64,000 bases of DNA, taken from contig NZ_CP009248.1 in assembly GCF_001941505.1 (NCBI RefSeq), positions 2,170,001 through 2,234,000 on the forward strand, read 5' to 3'. This document shows positions 8,733-18,091 of this stretch, piece by piece. The notes under the pieces are model-generated. The model worked only from the letters and a program-made list of their open reading frames with translations. It had not been told where the DNA came from and did no database searches. Made by a program: the position numbers and the translations under genes. How positions within the stretch are numbered: position 1 is the stretch's first letter; the number at the start of each line of letters is the position of its first letter. The DNA is from Corynebacterium sphenisci DSM 44792. Lineage in GTDB: Bacteria > Actinomycetota > Actinomycetes > Mycobacteriales > Mycobacteriaceae.

Positions 8733-9883
8733 AGTACGTCGACGAGTACCGCGACCCGGCGGCGGCGCGGGCGCTGCTGACCCGGATCGAGGCCGAGGCG
8801 GACCGGCTGGAGCGCCCGATCCGGCTGATGGAGGTCTGCGGCGGGCACACCCACACCATCTACCGCTACGGCCTGGAGAACCTGCTGCCGGAGGCCATCG
8901 AGCTGGTGCACGGGCCCGGCTGCCCGGTGTGCGTGATCCCGATGGGCCGGGTCGACGACGCGATCGCCCTGGCGGAGCAGCCGGAGGTGACCCTGACCAC
9001 CTTCGGGGACATGATGCGGGTGCCCGGCTCACGCGGCTCCCTGCTCGACGCCCGGGCCCGCGGCGCCGACGTGCGCTTCGTGTACTCCCCCCTGGACGCG
9101 CTGCGCCTGGCCGAGGAGAACCCGGACCGGCAGGTGGTCTTCTTCGCCGTCGGCTTCGAGACCACCACCCCCTCCACCGCGGTGACCCTGGCCGCCGCCG
9201 AACGCGCGGGCGTGCCCAACTTCTCCGTGTTCAGCAACCACGTGCTCATCGAGCCGCCGCTGCGCGCCATCGTCGACGGCGGGGAGACCGCCGTGGACGG
9301 GTTCATCGGACCCGGCCACGTCGGCACCGTGGTGGGCACCCGCGCCTTCGACTTCCTCGCCGAGGAGTTCAACCTGCCCTGCGTGGTCGCCGGCTTCGAG
9401 CCCCTGGACATCCTGCAGGCGGTGGCGATGCTGCTGGAGCAGTTCACCTCCGGCCGGGTCGCCGCGGGCCGCGCCGAGGTGGGCAACCAGTACGCCCGGG
9501 TGGTCCGCCCCGCGGGCAACCCCGGCGCCCGGGCCCTGATGGACCGGGTGTTCCGGGTGCGGGAGAGCTTCGAATGGCGCGGCCTGGGCGAGCTGCCCCG
9601 CTCCGGGCTGGCGCTGTCGGCGGAGTTCGCCGGCTTCGACGCCGAGGCGCGCTTCCGCGTCCCCGGCGCCCGGATCGAGGATCCGGCGACCTGCGAATGC
9701 GGCTCGGTGCTCACCGGCCGGATCAAGCCCTGGCAGTGCCGGGTGTTCGGCACCGCCTGCACCCCGGACACGCCCATCGGCACCTGCATGGTCTCCCCCG
9801 AGGGCGCCTGCGCCGCCTACTACAACTTCGGCCGGATCGACCGCGACGCCACCCGGCGGATCGCGGTCGGCCAGCACGCCTGA
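8729..9883 (+). CDS. hypD: [NiFe]-hydrogenase maturation protein HypD
   Basis: A 384-residue iron-sulfur protein that, with HypC, receives CN ligands from HypE/F and assembles Fe(CN)2CO. Family motifs are intact: CGGHTHTIYRYGL, HGPGCPVC, GFETTTPSTA, GPGHVGTVVG and a C-terminal Cys cluster (CECGSVLTGR, FGTACTP, GTCMVS) that ligates [4Fe-4S]. The ATGA overlap with hypC implies translational coupling, and hypE follows 18 bases later. Confidence 0.96.
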   Translation: MKYVDEYRDPAAARALLTRIEAEADRLERPIRLMEVCGGHTHTIYRYGLENLLPEAIELVHGPGCPVCVIPMGRVDDAIALAEQPEVTLTTFGDMMRVPGSRGSLLDARARGADVRFVYSPLDALRLAEENPDRQVVFFAVGFETTTPSTAVTLAAAERAGVPNFSVFSNHVLIEPPLRAIVDGGETAVDGFIGPGHVGTVVGTRAFDFLAEEFNLPCVVAGFEPLDILQAVAMLLEQFTSGRVAAGRAEVGNQYARVVRPAGNPGARALMDRVFRVRESFEWRGLGELPRSGLALSAEFAGFDAEARFRVPGARIEDPATCECGSVLTGRIKPWQCRVFGTACTPDTPIGTCMVSPEGACAAYYNFGRIDRDATRRIAVGQHA

Positions 9884-9901
9884 GCCCCGGAAAGGACGCC
9901 C

Positions 9902-10993
9902 ATGGACCCGAAGAACCGGCTCAACGACGACGAGGCGAGGGTCAACGCCAACATCGGCCGGGTGCGCGCCCGCGGCCACCGGCTCCTCGACTCCCAGGTC
10001 ACCCTCGCCCACGGCGCCGGCGGCAAGGCCTCGGCCGCCCTGGTGGAGAACGTGTTCTTCGAGGCCTTCGGCGGCGCGGCGCTCACCGCCGCCGGGGACT
10101 CCGCGGTGCTCGCCGCGCCCCCGGCCGGCCGGCTGGCCATGTCCACCGACTCCTACGTGGTCAACCCGGTGGAGTTCCCCGGCGGCGACATCGGCGAGCT
10201 GGCGGTCAACGGCACCGTCAACGATCTCGCCGTCGCCGGGGCCCGGCCGCTGCACCTCACCGCGGGGTTCATCCTGGAGGAGGGCCTGGAGATCGACCTG
10301 CTGCGCCGGATCTGCGCCTCCATGGCGGCCGCGGCGGACGCCGCCGGGGTGGCCATCGTCGCCGGGGACACCAAGGTGGTGCCCCGCGGGGCGGCGGACC
10401 GGCTCTACGTCACCACCGCCGGGGTGGGGGTGATCCCGCCCGGCCGGGATCCCGGGCCGCACCGGGTGCGCGCCGGGGACGCGGTGATCCTCTCCGGGCC
10501 GATCGCCGACCACGGCATGGCGGTGATGATGGCCCGCGGGGACCTGGCGATCAGCGCCCCCATCGAATCCGACACCCGGCCGGTGCACACGCTGGTGGAG
10601 GCCCTGTTCGAGGCGGTGCCGGACACCGCCTGGCTGCGCGACGCCACCCGCGGCGGGCTGGCCACGGTGCTCAACGAGCTGGCCCGGGACACCGGGCTGG
10701 GCGTGGCCATCGAGGATGCGGCGATCGCCGTCCACGACATGACCCGGGCGGCCTGCGACATGCTCGGCATCGACCCGCTCTACGTCGCCAACGAGGGCAC
10801 CTTCGCCGCGGTGGTGCCCGCGGCCGGGGCGGAGGCCGCGGTGGCGGCGCTGGTCGCCGCCGGCGCCCCCGACGCGGCCGTGGTGGGCCGGGTGGTGGCG
10901 GAGCCGGCGGAGTCGGTGGTGCTGGTCACCGGCTTCGGCGGCACCCGGATGGTGGACATGCTGGTCGGCGACCCGCTGCCCCGGATCTGCTGA
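9902..10993 (+). CDS. hypE: [NiFe]-hydrogenase maturation protein HypE
   Basis: A 363-residue PurM-like ATPase that dehydrates the carbamoyl group donated by HypF to a thiocyanate on its C-terminal Cys. The protein ends in the canonical PRIC, and the AHGAGGKAS and ATP-binding TDSYVVNP motifs are present. The first ~33 residues are an unusual hydrophilic extension before the normal start of homology (TLAHGAGG), so a later start cannot be excluded. It converges with hypF, with 16 bases between the stops. Confidence 0.95.
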   Translation: MDPKNRLNDDEARVNANIGRVRARGHRLLDSQVTLAHGAGGKASAALVENVFFEAFGGAALTAAGDSAVLAAPPAGRLAMSTDSYVVNPVEFPGGDIGELAVNGTVNDLAVAGARPLHLTAGFILEEGLEIDLLRRICASMAAAADAAGVAIVAGDTKVVPRGAADRLYVTTAGVGVIPPGRDPGPHRVRAGDAVILSGPIADHGMAVMMARGDLAISAPIESDTRPVHTLVEALFEAVPDTAWLRDATRGGLATVLNELARDTGLGVAIEDAAIAVHDMTRAACDMLGIDPLYVANEGTFAAVVPAAGAEAAVAALVAAGAPDAAVVGRVVAEPAESVVLVTGFGGTRMVDMLVGDPLPRIC

Positions 10994-11009
10994 GCCCGCC
11001 CCGGGGGCG

Positions 11010-13214
11010 CTACCCGGCCGCCCCCGCCCCCGCAGGGCCCTCGGCGAGCGCCAGCACCCCGTAGATCGCCTGGCCGAGGGCCAGCCCGCCGTCATTGGGC
11101 GGCACCAGCCGGTGGGTGCGCAACCCCGGCAGCCGTTCGGCGAGGCCGGCCACGAGCAGCCGGTTCAGGGCGCAGCCGCCGGTGACCCCCACCGGGCGGG
11201 CCGGGTCCCCGGCCGCCGCGGCGAGGCGCTCGGCGAGGATCCGGGCCAGCCCGTCGTGGAAGCGCCGCGGGCCCCCGCCGTCGATGAGCTCGGCGAAGAG
11301 CTCCGGCAGATCCGTCGCCGCGCTCTCCGCGGGGCGCTCCCGGGCCGCGGCGGCCTCGAGGGCCATCGCCGCCTGGCCCTCGTGGGTCACCGCCCCGAGG
11401 CCGAAGGCCCCCGCGTAGACCGCCGCGGCGTCGAAGATCCGGCCCAGGGAGGTCGAGGCCACCCCGGCGCCCCGGTCGAGCTGGCGCAGCAGCACCGCCG
11501 GCTCCGGGCCCTCCGGCAGCGGCGGATCCGGCAGCCCCCAGGAGCGGGCCAGGCACAGCGCGCTGCGCCAGGGCCGGGTGACGCTGCGGTCCCCGCCGGC
11601 GAAGGCGAAGGCCGGCACATGCCAGGCCCGGGTGCAGTCCAGGCCGTCGACGTCGAGGATCTCCCCGCCCCAGATGGCGCCGTCGGCGCCGTAGCCGGTG
11701 CCGTCCAGGGCGGCGACCACCCCGGAGACCAGGTCGTGCTCGCCGAGCAGGGCCAGGGCGTGCGCATGGTGGTGCTGCACCCGCAGCACCCGGCCGAAGC
11801 GCTCCTCCGCCCACGCCGCGGAGGCGTAGCCGGGGTGCGCATCGCAGACCACCACCGCCGGGGTCGCCCCGCGCAGCCGCAGCAGGTTGTCCACCGTCGC
11901 GGCCAGCCGGTCCCGGCCCTCCAGGGTGCCCACGTCCCCGAGATGCGGGGCCAGGTGCACCCAGGGCCCCTCCGCGAGGGCGGGCGCGTTCTTCAGCTCC
12001 CCGCCGACGGCCAGCACCGCCGGCCCCGGCCCCTCCCCCGCCGCGGCGCGGATCGGGGCGGGCAGCGGCGCCGGCAGCGGGGCCAGGCCGCGGGCCCGGC
12101 GCACCGGGACCGCGCCCCGGTAGACGGAGTCCTCCACCGGCTGGTGGATCGGCCGATCGTGCAGCAGCAGCGCATCGGCCACCCCGGACAGCCGGGCGAT
12201 CGCGTCTTCGTCACGGTGGCACAGCGGCGCCCCGGGCGGGTTGCCGGAGGTGGCCACCATCGGCCGGTCCACCAGCAGCGCGTGCACCGGGGCGTAGCGG
12301 GCCAGCACGCCCACCTCGTCCAGGCCCGGGGCGATCCCGGCGGCCAGCGGCGCGCCGGCGCGGCGTGGCCCGATCACGATCGGCGCCGCCGGGGAGGCCA
12401 GCAGGGCGGCGGCCTCGGCGTCGAGCTCCACCAGGGCCGCCGGATCCGGGGCCATCACCGCCAGGGGCTTGTCCGGGCGGCGTTTGCGCCGGCGCAGCTC
12501 GGCGACCGCCGCCTCGTCCGCGGCATCGCAGAGCAGGTGCATCCCGCCGATGCCCTTCACCGCCAGGATCCCGCCGCCGGCGAGCACCGCCCGCGCCCCG
12601 GCCAGCGGATCCCCGGCCACCGGGTCCCCGGCCGGGTCCACCAGGCGCAGCCGGGGCCCGCAGTCCGGGCAGCAGATCGGCTGGGCGTGGTGCCGGCGGT
12701 CGGCCGGGTCGGCGTACTCGGCGGCGCAGGCCGGGCACATCGGGAACGCCGCCATGGTGGTGTTCGGCCGGTCGTAGGGCAGCTCGACGATGATCGAGTA
12801 GCGCGGCCCGCAGTCCACGCAGGTGATGAAGGGGTGCCCGGCGCGGCGGTCGGCGGGGTCGGCGAGCTCGGCGGCGCAGGCCGCGCACAGCGCCATGTCC
12901 GGCGGGGCCAGGGTGCGCGGCCCGGAGTCCGCGCGGGAGGCGTCGATGGCGAATCCGGCCCGCCCGGGCAGCGGCGGCAGCGCCGTTTCGATGGTCCGCA
13001 CAATGCGCGCCGCGGGCGGGGGGTTTTCACGCATGCGCTGAATAAAAACGGCGATCGCCGCCGGTGCGCCCTGCACATCCGCATATGCGCCGGAGTTCGT
13101 GTTACCGCAGGCTCCGCTAAGCCCCAGATCCCCCGCCAACCTGGCGATATGCGGACGGAAACCGACGCCTTGCACCACTCCGCGGTACTCCAGGTAACGG
13201 CGTAAGTCCGGCAT
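11010..13214 (-). CDS. hypF: Carbamoyltransferase HypF
   Basis: About 734 residues with the full HypF architecture: acylphosphatase domain (YRGVVQGVGFRPH, residues 9-21), two zinc-finger pairs (CAACAAEL...CVDCG and CPACAAEY...CCPDCG), a YrdC-like domain, and a Kae1-like carbamoyltransferase domain. It activates carbamoyl phosphate and passes the carbamoyl group to the HypE Cys, the source of CN. The start is uncertain: ATG 13214 leaves space from hypA, whereas ATG 13244 would overlap the divergent hypA start by 6 bases. The first ~60 codons are notably less GC-rich than the rest. It is the only hyp gene on the minus strand. Confidence 0.93.
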   Translation of the reverse strand: MPDLRRYLEYRGVVQGVGFRPHIARLAGDLGLSGACGNTNSGAYADVQGAPAAIAVFIQRMRENPPPAARIVRTIETALPPLPGRAGFAIDASRADSGPRTLAPPDMALCAACAAELADPADRRAGHPFITCVDCGPRYSIIVELPYDRPNTTMAAFPMCPACAAEYADPADRRHHAQPICCPDCGPRLRLVDPAGDPVAGDPLAGARAVLAGGGILAVKGIGGMHLLCDAADEAAVAELRRRKRRPDKPLAVMAPDPAALVELDAEAAALLASPAAPIVIGPRRAGAPLAAGIAPGLDEVGVLARYAPVHALLVDRPMVATSGNPPGAPLCHRDEDAIARLSGVADALLLHDRPIHQPVEDSVYRGAVPVRRARGLAPLPAPLPAPIRAAAGEGPGPAVLAVGGELKNAPALAEGPWVHLAPHLGDVGTLEGRDRLAATVDNLLRLRGATPAVVVCDAHPGYASAAWAEERFGRVLRVQHHHAHALALLGEHDLVSGVVAALDGTGYGADGAIWGGEILDVDGLDCTRAWHVPAFAFAGGDRSVTRPWRSALCLARSWGLPDPPLPEGPEPAVLLRQLDRGAGVASTSLGRIFDAAAVYAGAFGLGAVTHEGQAAMALEAAAARERPAESAATDLPELFAELIDGGGPRRFHDGLARILAERLAAAAGDPARPVGVTGGCALNRLLVAGLAERLPGLRTHRLVPPNDGGLALGQAIYGVLALAEGPAGAGAAG

Positions 13215-13238
13215 ATCCAACAGAGTATCCTTAAATGC

Positions 13239-13571
13239 ATGCATGAGGTAGCCTTGAGTATGCAGATGGCCCGGATCGTGGCCAGGGCTGCCGACAACAG
13301 AAAAGTAATGGCCGTCCGCGTCGAGATCGGGGCGCTGCGCCAGGTGGTGCCCGCCTCCCTCGCCCACGCATGGCGCTTCGCGGTGGCGGGGAGCAACCTC
13401 GCCGACGCGGAACTGGAGATGATCCACCGCCCGGCGCGGGTGCGCTGCCCGGCCGGCCACCTCACCGAACCGGCGCCCGGCTTCCGCTGCGCGGAATGCG
13501 GGGCGCCCGGCGATGTCGCCCAGGGCCTGGAGTTCCGGGTCATCGACATCGAAATCGCAGGCAGGAGCTGA
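13239..13571 (+). CDS. hypA: Nickel metallochaperone HypA (first copy)
   Basis: A 110-residue HypA. N-terminal MHEVAL provides the His2/Glu3 nickel site, and CPAGHL...CAECG forms the structural zinc site. With HypB it delivers Ni to the large subunit after Fe insertion. The 5' end lies in the least GC-rich stretch of the locus (27 G/C of 60 bases at 13201-13260) and has no clear ribosome site; it is divergent from hypF. HypB follows immediately (TTG at 13573). A divergent paralogue is encoded at 18626-18970. Confidence 0.92.
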   Translation: MHEVALSMQMARIVARAADNRKVMAVRVEIGALRQVVPASLAHAWRFAVAGSNLADAELEMIHRPARVRCPAGHLTEPAPGFRCAECGAPGDVAQGLEFRVIDIEIAGRS

Positions 13572-13572
13572 A

Positions 13573-14391
13573 TTGGGACGTTTCCACCGGCATGACGGCG
13601 ATGATCCGCACGGCCATCACCACCACGGCCACGACCATGGCCACGACCACGACCACCCCCACGGGCACCCGGATCGGGATCTGGGGGATCACTCCGGCTA
13701 CGACACCGGCCGGGAGCGGATCGCGATCCTGGAGGACATCTTCCACGAGAACGACCACCGCGCCGCGGCGAACCGCGCCGCCTTCGACGACCACGGCATC
13801 ACCTGCGTCAACATCATGAGCTCACCGGGCTCCGGGAAGACCGCGCTCATCCGGCTGGCCCTGGAGCGGCTGCGCGATCGGGTCGCGGTCGGCGTGGTCG
13901 AGGGCGATATCGAGACCCCCCTGGACGCCGAGCGGCTCGCCGGCCTCGGCGCGCAGGTGTCCCTGCTCAACACCGGCGACGGCTTCGGCGGGGAATGCCA
14001 CCTGGACGCCCCGATGGTCGCCGATGCGCTCACCCGCCTGGATCTCGGGGAGCTGGACCTGGTGCTCATCGAGAACGTGGGCAACCTGGTCTGCCCCGCC
14101 GAATTCGAGGTCGGGGAGCACCGGCGGATGATGGTCTACTCCATCACCGAGGGCGAGGACAAGCCCCTGAAGTACCCGGTGATGTTCCGCGCCGCGGAGG
14201 CGGTGGTGGTCAACAAGATGGACCTGCTGCCGCACCTGGACTTCGACATGGACCTGTTCCGGGACAACCTGCGCCGGGTCAACCCGGACGCGCGCGTCTT
14301 CGAGACCTCCGCGACCACCGGCGCGGGCGTCGCCGAATGGGTGGACTGGCTGGCCGGGGGAAAGGACTCCGACGATGAACCTCAGCGCTGA
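13573..14391 (+). CDS. hypB: Hydrogenase nickel incorporation GTPase HypB
   Basis: A 272-residue GTPase providing energy and probably Ni storage for nickel insertion. The N-terminal 40 residues are a His/Asp-rich metal-binding tail (HGHHHHGHDHGHDHDHPHGH, about residues 13-32). The G1 loop is SPGSGKT (84-90), followed by ENVGNLVCP and the NKMD guanine motif. I choose TTG at 13573, directly after the hypA TGA, because AGGAG (13563-13567) lies 5 bases upstream; upstream starts would run inside hypA. It overlaps the start of the small subunit by 17 bases. Confidence 0.93.
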   Translation: MGRFHRHDGDDPHGHHHHGHDHGHDHDHPHGHPDRDLGDHSGYDTGRERIAILEDIFHENDHRAAANRAAFDDHGITCVNIMSSPGSGKTALIRLALERLRDRVAVGVVEGDIETPLDAERLAGLGAQVSLLNTGDGFGGECHLDAPMVADALTRLDLGELDLVLIENVGNLVCPAEFEVGEHRRMMVYSITEGEDKPLKYPVMFRAAEAVVVNKMDLLPHLDFDMDLFRDNLRRVNPDARVFETSATTGAGVAEWVDWLAGGKDSDDEPQR

Positions 14392-15544
14392 CTGGCGCAC
14401 CCGCAGCCTCGGCGAGGATCTGCTCGCCGCCGGTTTCGGCCGCCGCGACTTCCTCAAGTTCTGCGGGGGGCTGGCCGCGGTGTTCGCGGTGGGCACCCCC
14501 GCCGCGGCCGCCGATGAGCTCACCCCCGCCGCGGAGGAGATCGCCGACACCCTCGGCGCGGTGACCAAGCCCAACGTGGTGTGGCTGCAGCTGCAGGAGT
14601 GCACCGGCTGCATGGAGTCGGTGCTGCGCTCCGGGGGCGCCTCCATCGAGGACCTGGTGCTCAACAAGCTCTCCGTCAACTACAACGACCTGGTGATGGG
14701 CGCCGCCGGCGCCGCCGCGGAACGCGCCCTGGAGGACACCAACGCCGAACCGCACATCCTGGTGGTCAACGGCTCGGTGCCGGTCGGCGCGGACGGCGCC
14801 TACTGCACCATCGGCGGCAAGAGCGCCGAGCAGGTGCTGCGCGAGGCCGCCGAGCACGCCGAGGCGATCCTCGCCGTCGGCGCCTGCGCCGTGTACGGCT
14901 CGGTGCAGGCCGCCCGGCCCAACCCCACCGGGGCGGTCGGCGTGGACGAGATCATCACCGACAAGCCGGTGATCAACGTCTCCGGCTGCCCGCCGATCGG
15001 CGAGGTGATCACCGCCACCATCACCTACCTGCTCACCCACGGCAAACCCCCGGAGGTCGACGCGGAGGGCCGGCCGCTGTTCGCCTACGACCAGCGGATC
15101 CACGACTCCTGCCCGAAGCGGGCGCATTTCGACGCCGGGCAGTTCGTGCGGGTCTTCGACGACGAGGGCGCCCGCAACGGCTGGTGCCTCTACGAGGTCG
15201 GCTGCAAGGGGCCGTCGACCTTCTCGCCCTGCCCGATCATCCAGTGGAACCTGAAGTCCGGCTGGCCGATCGGCGCCGGGCACCCGTGCATCGGCTGCAC
15301 GGAGAAGCACTTCTTCGACCGCTTCACCCCCTTCTACGAGAAGCTGCCGGAGGTGCGCGGCTTCGGCGTGGAATCCACCGTGGAGACGGTGGGGCTGACC
15401 GCCGTGGGCCTGGCCGCCGCCGGGGTGGCGGTGCACGGGGCGGCGACCGTGGTGCGCCAGATCGGCCTGCGCCGCGGCGAGGAGGAGCGGACCATCGACG
15501 TCGCCGGGGAGGCCCCGGCGGCGCCCGAACGGACGGAGGACTGA
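14375..15544 (+). CDS. hyaA: Uptake [NiFe]-hydrogenase small subunit, Tat-exported
   Basis: A 389-residue group-1-type small subunit carrying three Fe-S clusters that pass electrons from the active site to the quinone pool. A twin-arginine signal is visible (GRRDFLKFC near residues 22-30, then a hydrophobic stretch ending AAAA). The proximal cluster motif is ECTGCMES with GACAVYG, i.e. without the two extra Cys seen in O2-tolerant enzymes. Medial and distal ligands lie in GCKGPST...SPC and HPCIGCTEKHF. A hydrophobic helix near residues 347-367 anchors the C terminus. The stop and the large-subunit start are separated by 1 base. Confidence 0.94.
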   Translation: MNLSADWRTRSLGEDLLAAGFGRRDFLKFCGGLAAVFAVGTPAAAADELTPAAEEIADTLGAVTKPNVVWLQLQECTGCMESVLRSGGASIEDLVLNKLSVNYNDLVMGAAGAAAERALEDTNAEPHILVVNGSVPVGADGAYCTIGGKSAEQVLREAAEHAEAILAVGACAVYGSVQAARPNPTGAVGVDEIITDKPVINVSGCPPIGEVITATITYLLTHGKPPEVDAEGRPLFAYDQRIHDSCPKRAHFDAGQFVRVFDDEGARNGWCLYEVGCKGPSTFSPCPIIQWNLKSGWPIGAGHPCIGCTEKHFFDRFTPFYEKLPEVRGFGVESTVETVGLTAVGLAAAGVAVHGAATVVRQIGLRRGEEERTIDVAGEAPAAPERTED

Positions 15545-15545
15545 T

Positions 15546-17282
15546 ATGGAGCGCCTGGTCATCGACCCGATCACCCGCATCGAGGGCCATCTGCGGATCG
15601 AGCTGGAGCACTCCGGCGGGAGAATCCGGGAGTCCTGGGCGGAGACCACCCAGTACCGCGGCATCGAGACCATCGTGGAGGGTCGCGACCCCCGCGACGT
15701 GTGGGCCTTCGTGGGCCGGATCTGCGGGGTGTGCACGGGCGTGCACTCGGTGGCCTCGGTGGTCGCCGTGGAGGACGCCCTGGGCATCGAGGTGCCGAAA
15801 CAGGGCCGGCTGATCCGGGATCTGGTGCTCGGCTCCCAGGAGGTGCACGACCACGCGGTGCACTTCTACCACCTGCACGCCCTGGACTGGGTGAACGTGG
15901 TCTCCGCGGCGGGCGCCGATCCGGCGAAGGCGGTGGAGTTCGCCAAGTCCATCGGCTCGACCTGGCGGGGCAACTCCGAGGAGCGCTTCGCCGAGGTCAA
16001 GGCCACCCTGGAGCAGGTGCTCGAATCCGGGCAGCTGTCCATCTTCACCGGCGGCTACTGGGATCACCCGGATTACCGGCTGCCCCCGGAGGCCAATCTC
16101 ATGGCGGTGGCGCACTACCTCGACGCGCTGCAGTTCCAGCGCTCCATCATCCGGGTGAACACCGTCTTCGGCGGCAAGAACCCGCACCCGAACTTCCTGG
16201 TCGGCGGCATGGCCTGCTCGATCGACCCGGACAAGTCGGAGACCGTCAACCAGGTCGCCCTGGACCAGGTGAAGTCCTGGGTGGAGGAGATCGTCGACTT
16301 CACGGAGAACTGCTACCTGCCGGACGCGCTGGCCATCATGGGCGTCTACGACGACTACTTCGACATCGGCGCCGCCGCCCCGAACTTCCTCGCCGTGGGC
16401 ATGGCCGGGGCGACCTACGGCGGGGACCCGGCGAATTCGCGCACGCCCACGGTCAACCCGAACGTCAAACCCGGGCTCATCCTGGACGGGGACTACACCC
16501 GGGTGGTCGACCTGGACCCGACCAAGATCGAGGAGTACATCTCCTCGGCCTGGTACGAGTACCCGGTCGGCGACGACCAGCCGATGACCCCGGACGTGGG
16601 CGTGACCGACCCGAAGTACACCGGGCCCACCCCGCCCTACGAATGGCTCGCCGACGAGGAGAAGTACACCTGGTCCAAGGCCCCGCGCTACGACGGCCGG
16701 GTGGTGCAGGTCGGCCCCATCGCCCGGGTGCTGCTCGCCTACGTGCAGGGCGACCCGCTGACCACCCGCCTGGTGGACGAGGCCCTGGAGCGCTACGGGA
16801 TCGGGGTGGACAAGCTCAACTCCACCGGCGGGCGCACCCTGGCCCGGGCGGTGGAGGCGGTCACCGCCGCCCGCAACCTCGCCTACGAGGTGCTGCCCGA
16901 GTTCATCGAGGGCATCGCCGCCGGGGATCTCGACGTGTTCGACTCCACCAAATGGGAGCCGGACACCTGGCCGGAGGAGTGCACCGGCTACTCCATGGTG
17001 GAGGTCGCCCGCGGGATGCTCTCGCACTGGGTGCGGATCAAGGACGGCAAGGTCGCCAACTACCAGGCGGTGGTGCCGACGACCTGGCTGGCCTCCGGGC
17101 GGGACCCGGAGGGCAAGCGCGGCCCCTACGAGGAGGCCCTGGTGGCCAACCATCCCCTGGTGGACCCGGAGCAGCCCCTGGAGCCGCTGCGCACCATCCA
17201 CTCCTTCGACCCGTGCATGGCCTGCGCGGTGCATGTGCTGGACCCCTCCGGGGCGGAGCTGATGCGGGTGAGCACCCAATGA
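15546..17282 (+). CDS. hyaB: Uptake [NiFe]-hydrogenase large subunit
   Basis: A 578-residue catalytic subunit. The Ni-Fe site ligands are complete: Cys60/Cys63 in RICGVC and Cys557/Cys560 in DPCMACAVH. His563 marks the maturation cleavage point, leaving a 15-residue C-terminal peptide (starting VLDPSGAEL) to be removed after Ni insertion by the protease encoded at 18088. It is exported as a complex with the Tat-bearing small subunit. The stop overlaps the cytochrome b ATG by 4 bases. Confidence 0.96.
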   Translation: MERLVIDPITRIEGHLRIELEHSGGRIRESWAETTQYRGIETIVEGRDPRDVWAFVGRICGVCTGVHSVASVVAVEDALGIEVPKQGRLIRDLVLGSQEVHDHAVHFYHLHALDWVNVVSAAGADPAKAVEFAKSIGSTWRGNSEERFAEVKATLEQVLESGQLSIFTGGYWDHPDYRLPPEANLMAVAHYLDALQFQRSIIRVNTVFGGKNPHPNFLVGGMACSIDPDKSETVNQVALDQVKSWVEEIVDFTENCYLPDALAIMGVYDDYFDIGAAAPNFLAVGMAGATYGGDPANSRTPTVNPNVKPGLILDGDYTRVVDLDPTKIEEYISSAWYEYPVGDDQPMTPDVGVTDPKYTGPTPPYEWLADEEKYTWSKAPRYDGRVVQVGPIARVLLAYVQGDPLTTRLVDEALERYGIGVDKLNSTGGRTLARAVEAVTAARNLAYEVLPEFIEGIAAGDLDVFDSTKWEPDTWPEECTGYSMVEVARGMLSHWVRIKDGKVANYQAVVPTTWLASGRDPEGKRGPYEEALVANHPLVDPEQPLEPLRTIHSFDPCMACAVHVLDPSGAELMRVSTQ

Positions 17283-18091
17283 CCGCCGCATCCGGGATCC
17301 CCGGGGCCGCCCCCGCCGGGGACCCCCGCCCCGACCCCCGCCCCGCCGGCGCCGCGCCGGCCGGCTCGCATGCCGCCGGCGCGGCCGGCGCCCCGCCGCG
17401 CACGCACCGCCGGGTGCGGCTGTGGGCCCGGGCGCTGCGCGTGCAGCACTGGACCTCGGTGGCGCTCATCGTGATCATGTCCGCCACCGGCTGGTACATC
17501 ATGGACCCCTTCTTCGGCCCGCAGCCGACCGGGGACACCGAGGCCGGCTACCTCATGGGCTGGATCCGGTTCATCCACATCATGGCCGGGTTCGCCTGGA
17601 TCGGGATCGGCCTGTGGCGGGTGGTGCTGCTCTTCATCGGCCCGCCGCAGTCGCGCTGGCGCGCCCTGTGGCCCTTCCACGGCCGCCGGGACCTGCGCGG
17701 GCTGCGCGACACCCTGCTGCACTACCTCTTCCTCAAGCGGGAGGGGCCGGTCTACCTCACCCACAACCCGCTGCAGCAGATCGCCTACACCGGCATCTAC
17801 GTGCTCTGCCTGCTCCAGGTGCTCACCGGGCTGGCGTTGTACGGCCTCTACGACCAGTACAACGTGGTCTTCGTGATCCTCTCCTACCCGGTGCACTGGC
17901 TGGGCGTGCCCGTGGTGCGGCTCCTCCACGCCGGGATCATGTTCTGCCTGTGGGTGTTCGTCATCGCGCACGTCTACCTGGCGGTGCGCTCGGACATGGT
18001 GGAGCGCAACGGCGCCATCTCCTCGATGATCAGCGGCGGGCTGTGGCTGGCCCCGGACGTGCACCCGGTGGACGAGGACCGCGTCGGATGA
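17279..18091 (+). CDS. hyaC: Hydrogenase b-type cytochrome subunit
   Basis: A 270-residue integral membrane protein linking the hydrogenase to the quinone pool. After a Pro/Ala-rich 40-residue N-terminal tail it has four or five hydrophobic segments with conserved His positions: VQHWTSVAL, IHIMAGFAW, the segment after NPLQQIAYT, and LLHAGIMF...IAHVYLA, matching HyaC/HupC haem-b ligands. The ATG at 17279 forms an ATGA overlap with the large subunit. The protease gene begins inside its last codon, so four genes are coupled. Confidence 0.92.
   Translation: MTAASGIPGAAPAGDPRPDPRPAGAAPAGSHAAGAAGAPPRTHRRVRLWARALRVQHWTSVALIVIMSATGWYIMDPFFGPQPTGDTEAGYLMGWIRFIHIMAGFAWIGIGLWRVVLLFIGPPQSRWRALWPFHGRRDLRGLRDTLLHYLFLKREGPVYLTHNPLQQIAYTGIYVLCLLQVLTGLALYGLYDQYNVVFVILSYPVHWLGVPVVRLLHAGIMFCLWVFVIAHVYLAVRSDMVERNGAISSMISGGLWLAPDVHPVDEDRVG

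Noticed and set aside
13215..13460. An upstream extension of hypF by about 80 residues
   Set aside because: It would overlap most of hypA, which has clear HypA sequence; the acylphosphatase domain begins right after ATG 13214.
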